Assembly (NCBI RefSeq): GCF_040712315.1
Contig: NC_134020.1
Span: forward strand, 51,879,751-51,943,750
Reading direction: 5' to 3'
Length of the DNA stretch: 64,000 bases
Source of the DNA: Castanea sativa
Taxonomy: Eukaryota > Streptophyta > Magnoliopsida > Fagales > Fagaceae
Under the pieces are notes generated by a model. That model worked only from the letters and a program-made list of their open reading frames with translations. It was not told the origin of the DNA and did not search any database. Position numbers and translations under genes: made by a program. Below, piece after piece: positions 60,483 to 64,000 of this stretch. Numbering within the stretch: the first letter of the stretch is position 1; every line of letters begins with the position of its first letter.

Positions 60483-61111
60483 TTATTTCTGAAGAAGCTG
60501 CTCCTCCATTGGATCTTGTGTCAATATATTGACAGGTGTAGAACGCTCTGACTCTGAAGATTGGATGAGAATGTGCATAAGAAATGTAACAAGCACCAAG
60601 AAGATCACTAAAAATGCAATGCCTTCCAATGAGGATAGGAGAGAAGACCATTGAAAGAATTTGATGAGGCCATAGACAATAAGACATAGCCAACAAATGA
60701 CAACCTGCGTGTAGAACAGAGGGAGACTACAGATGAGAAAAAGGATAGTACATTAACTTTGTTCAAATTATTAGAATGTTGTCTTACAAACAAAGACTTC
60801 TTTGGTCGACCAATGTCTTTCTTCTGTAGGTCACTGAATGAGCCCTTATATAAGTATTTCTCCAACAAAGCATCCTGGTTGGTTAGAGAAATAAATAAAT
60901 AAATTATATGCATCAATTAAAAGGAACAAAAAACTGAAGGCTGACTATGATTACAATAAATGCATCTTCTTATAAAGGCATGATGAATGGGAGTTGGAAT
61001 ATTACCAAGTAATGCAAAATATGTGCTAAATAAAACATATACAAGGACTCTAGTAAAACAACTTGTCCAAAACTTCTTGTAGCTCTCTACATTATTTCTA
61101 GATTAACTTCA

Positions 61112-61142
<31 letters not shown>

Positions 61143-63627
61143 TCAATTTGATAGTGGGGTGGGCTGGCTTAGGAGCTTTCTCAAGTGTAAAGAAGCTAGT
61201 TATCTTCGCATCTACATGGATATTGGCAATTTATGTTGAGCGCATAATCTTGAATGTGTTAATTGTATTTGGCAAATATATGTTTTTTATCGGTTAATCG
61301 AATACAAGAATTTTCCAGCAGCCCCTCAAAAGTTATCAGGCACTTCTTCTTAGCAATTATATTGAGACATCAATACACATACCTTCGTAACAAATGCATC
61401 TTTACACCATTGTGAGATGCCGTCAGCTGTTTCTGGCAATTCCAGCATTGAGTGCCTCCTGATGTGCACCTTTACCTGTATAGTAAGAAACAATGACGCC
61501 CATTACTGATTTTGTGACAATAGCATTACTCCTATATATCAAGAACATACATTGGCCTCATTTTCATTCAAAAATAATATTCATCCGGATTCTGGCCTGT
61601 ACTAGTAGCTGGAAACAGACTCAGTTTGTTCTTGTCAGTTTACAGGAATTTCTTCTGGTTTCTATTGGGTTCAAATAAGCATAAACACTAAAACATTTCT
61701 CATACAAGATTAGGATTTCAGACTCAGTAAAATCAATCATTGCAATACTATCAACTAAAAAATTAAGCTGTTAAATGAAGTGGTCAGGGTTTTGTTTTCC
61801 TACCACAGAAGATTTCCCTCTAAGTATTCTCAACATCGTAGGTGGAGGTTGATCTTTTGGAACAGCCACCGTACAGTCATAAATTGCTGGAACAAATGAG
61901 CGCATATGACTTACTGCTGAAACAAAACCCTGAGAGCAATTTAAATCAATATCAAGGTTATGTACATCGGACAACAAGAAAAATTAAAAATATATACATG
62001 TATATAGATATATTGGGAAAAATCCATATGCTATTGATATGGCAATAAATTGTTTAGCAGTAATCAGATAGCCTCTACTATCCCATATAAGTTTATGCCT
62101 CAATCAAAAACTGAGATGGTTTTTATTTGAAAATTAAAGCACTTTCCCCACTCAAAACTGAAAGAAAATCCCCTTAAAAACTTTCAAACAGGAAACAACG
62201 TGCACTAATATGACCAAAAATAGGATAGTATGAAAATCTTAGGAAAATTTCAACTAAATTCACCTTAGTACGAGGAATCAAAACGTTCCTAGGAACAGGC
62301 AACCCTTTTGAAGCAGCATACTTCTGAGCTGCAAGAAGCTTTGCCTCTGTAAAGCGAGTTCCCTCCACAAAAAGCGCCAGCCAAAAAGGAAATGGAAAAT
62401 CCTCTAGCTGTCGAAAACCTGACTGCAGCACAGAACCACATTCGTGATAAAAATAATTAAACTATGAAGCATTCATGTTTCTTTAAATGCATTAAAGGTT
62501 ACCTTCAATGTGCTTTCATCCTTGGCCCAATTTCTTTCCACAAAAACATAACCAGAAAACCACATCGACCAACCTATGACCTGCGTAAATTTACCATATT
62601 CTTTATCTCTTTATCTTCATAAAAATGTCAAATCTGACCTACAACTAAAAACAAGAAACTTAGACAAAAAATGACATAAGCAAATCCCAGATGGAAAGAA
62701 TTTCCAACACTCAAACTGGACTGTGAAGGTAATTTTTAAGCAGCCTATCACTAGTAATTCCATTGAAAATTTTCCACTAGTGACAGTCTAGTTTACTGAT
62801 GTGATTTTTCACAACAATAGCAACGACAGTGATGATGATAATGAAGGTCATGATGATTCTAACATTTAGAAGAACTTGGTGAAGAGCGAGCAAACATGTC
62901 AAAGCTAGCAATGGTAAAGAAATCTTTCAGAAATTTGAAAAGAAGCCAAATGTCTTGCATTGGATAAGGAATAGTAAATAAGTGAGAGAAAGTGAAGCAT
63001 ACATAAAAATACTATCAGTGGCATAGTAAAGTGTAAAAGGGCTGTAGAATACATAAATAAGGGAAAAACTTAAAGCTGTACTTTATTGCTTAGAAAACAT
63101 ACAGAGATAAAAGGGAAATTAAATAACTTGGTATATTTATTCTTTCAGCCTCCAGAAAAGGGAGTTCAACTGAGCTAAGCCAAATAATTCACTTATGCTT
63201 AATTGGACTTCAGTGTAGGTTTTAGGTTCCACAGGTTGCAACTACTAAAAACTTGAAGATGCAATTCTTTCAAATCAATTTGATTAATAACATCAATATG
63301 TCAAGAATAAATTGGTTTTCTCTTTTACTTCAACAATTATGTCTGATCATACTTTCCATTAGGTATTCCTACTAAAATATAAAATTGTAAGGCTTGAAAC
63401 TCTTGCATTGACCATCTTGAGTGCTACGACCTTTGTCAATGAAGCTGGAGTTGCAAATTGCCAGGGCTACTCCACTAAAAACCTTGGATATAGCATTTAA
63501 CTAATAAATAAATCAATGACTCGTCCCATTTTACAACAGAAGAATATTGGTTAGATTTAAAACTTACAGGAAGGCTTTTTACTGCTTTCTTCATGATGGC
63601 TAGTGTACTACCAAGGCAATCCAAGCG
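60483..63627 (-). CDS. 1-acylglycerol-3-phosphate acyltransferase, C-terminal exons (partial)
   Basis: ER membrane enzyme that acylates lysophosphatidic acid to phosphatidic acid in glycerolipid synthesis. Seven phase-0 exons are in the window: 63627-63568, 62580-62503, 62422-62264, 61929-61804, 61475-61383, 60874-60788, 60704-60483, giving 273 residues plus stop. Readable motifs: [43 protein letters not shown] (PlsC block III), [16 protein letters not shown] (block IV), [13 protein letters not shown], and two C-terminal hydrophobic helices in the last exon ([17 protein letters not shown] and [16 protein letters not shown]), then a [10 protein letters not shown] tail. It resembles plant LPAT2/LPAT3. 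The NHxxxxD block and the N-terminus lie beyond 64000. No defect is visible. Confidence 0.92.
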
Positions 63628-64000
63628 CTGTCATAGGTAAGACCAACCAGATAAAAGAAGCAATAAGCCAAGTGTTTAGGAAAAAACACATTTTTTATAT
63701 GAAAACAAAGCCTATTAATGAATTTAATTATAGCAATACACAATTATGTGCACTGTACTATAGAGTATACAACATGCACATTTAAGTTTATGAGCATTGA
63801 TGTACACCCAATGGTTTTAAATGCTCACCAGCTATTAAATTCAGGTTCAGCATGAAGAACCAAACAAGATGAAGGTACTTAGCTCAAATAGATAAAGCTA
63901 ACTTTACCTGCCCTTGTGCTTCTTCAGACAAATGGAGAGCGTGGGAGTAATTTTCGAGAAAAGTGATTTCATTGTGAACAAAATTTAGTTAGGATATGCA
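63628..64000. other. Upstream intron of the acyltransferase gene, window edge
   Basis: Expected to be intron. On the minus strand 63908-64000 has an open stretch ending GGGCAG before a GTAAAG donor-like site, but its translation does not match the NHRSDIDW region that should come before the first visible exon. It is not called as an exon. Confidence 0.4.

Noticed and set aside
63908..64000. Possible extra LPAT exon at the window edge
   Set aside because: A donor-like site is present, but the translation does not match the expected NHxxxxD region and a stop lies upstream in frame.
1..64000. tRNA, rRNA, CRISPR arrays or bacterial-type operons
   Set aside because: None seen by eye. The sequence is plant nuclear DNA, and the repeats present are microsatellites, minisatellites and transposon ends.

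Overview
The window is plant nuclear DNA: AT-rich intergenic sequence, spliced genes with GT-AG introns, proline-rich extensins, LINE-1-clade retrotransposons with RNase H, many short inverted-repeat elements, and a plant-type xanthine dehydrogenase. The protein styles suggest a woody eudicot, possibly Fagales; the species is a guess.

Layout. (1) About 190-42325 is a tandem triplication. Unit A (190-14562), unit B (14563-35929) and unit C (35968-42325) each carry one minus-strand extensin gene (2743-3813, 18466-19422, 37292-38248) with near-identical signal peptide, promoter and TATA box but different numbers of a 16-residue repeat. (2) Between the extensin and the 3' end of XDH, units A and B carry a long-terminal-inverted-repeat element with features of a Pack-MULE. 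It holds fragments of three host genes (an LBP/BPI-family gene, a MED28-like gene and the U2B'' spliceosomal gene), and a 7.2 kb LINE is inserted in its right arm. The copy in unit B is complete (22734-34774). The copy in unit A is cut off inside the LINE at 14562. Unit C has a precise empty site (41160-41168). (3) A 14-exon xanthine dehydrogenase gene lies on the minus strand at 41339-54206. It is recognisable throughout, but exon 9 has an in-frame TAG where a Trp is expected. An orphan copy of its last exon sits at 34944-35186, at the end of unit B. (4) 54207-60480 is gene-poor: inverted-repeat elements, tandem repeats, a microsatellite and a 5'-truncated LINE (57400-58690). (5) The last seven exons of a 1-acylglycerol-3-phosphate acyltransferase gene are at 60483-63627 on the minus strand, and the gene continues past the window edge.

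The breakpoints give an order of events. First, a segment of about 6.4 kb, from left of the extensin into XDH intron 13, duplicated in tandem. The right copy kept the intact XDH; the left copy kept only the last XDH exon. Next, the Pack-MULE entered the left copy and the LINE entered the Pack-MULE. Then a second duplication, from position 190 into the middle of the LINE, produced units A and B. Several small elements present in only one unit came later. I saw no tRNA, rRNA or CRISPR.
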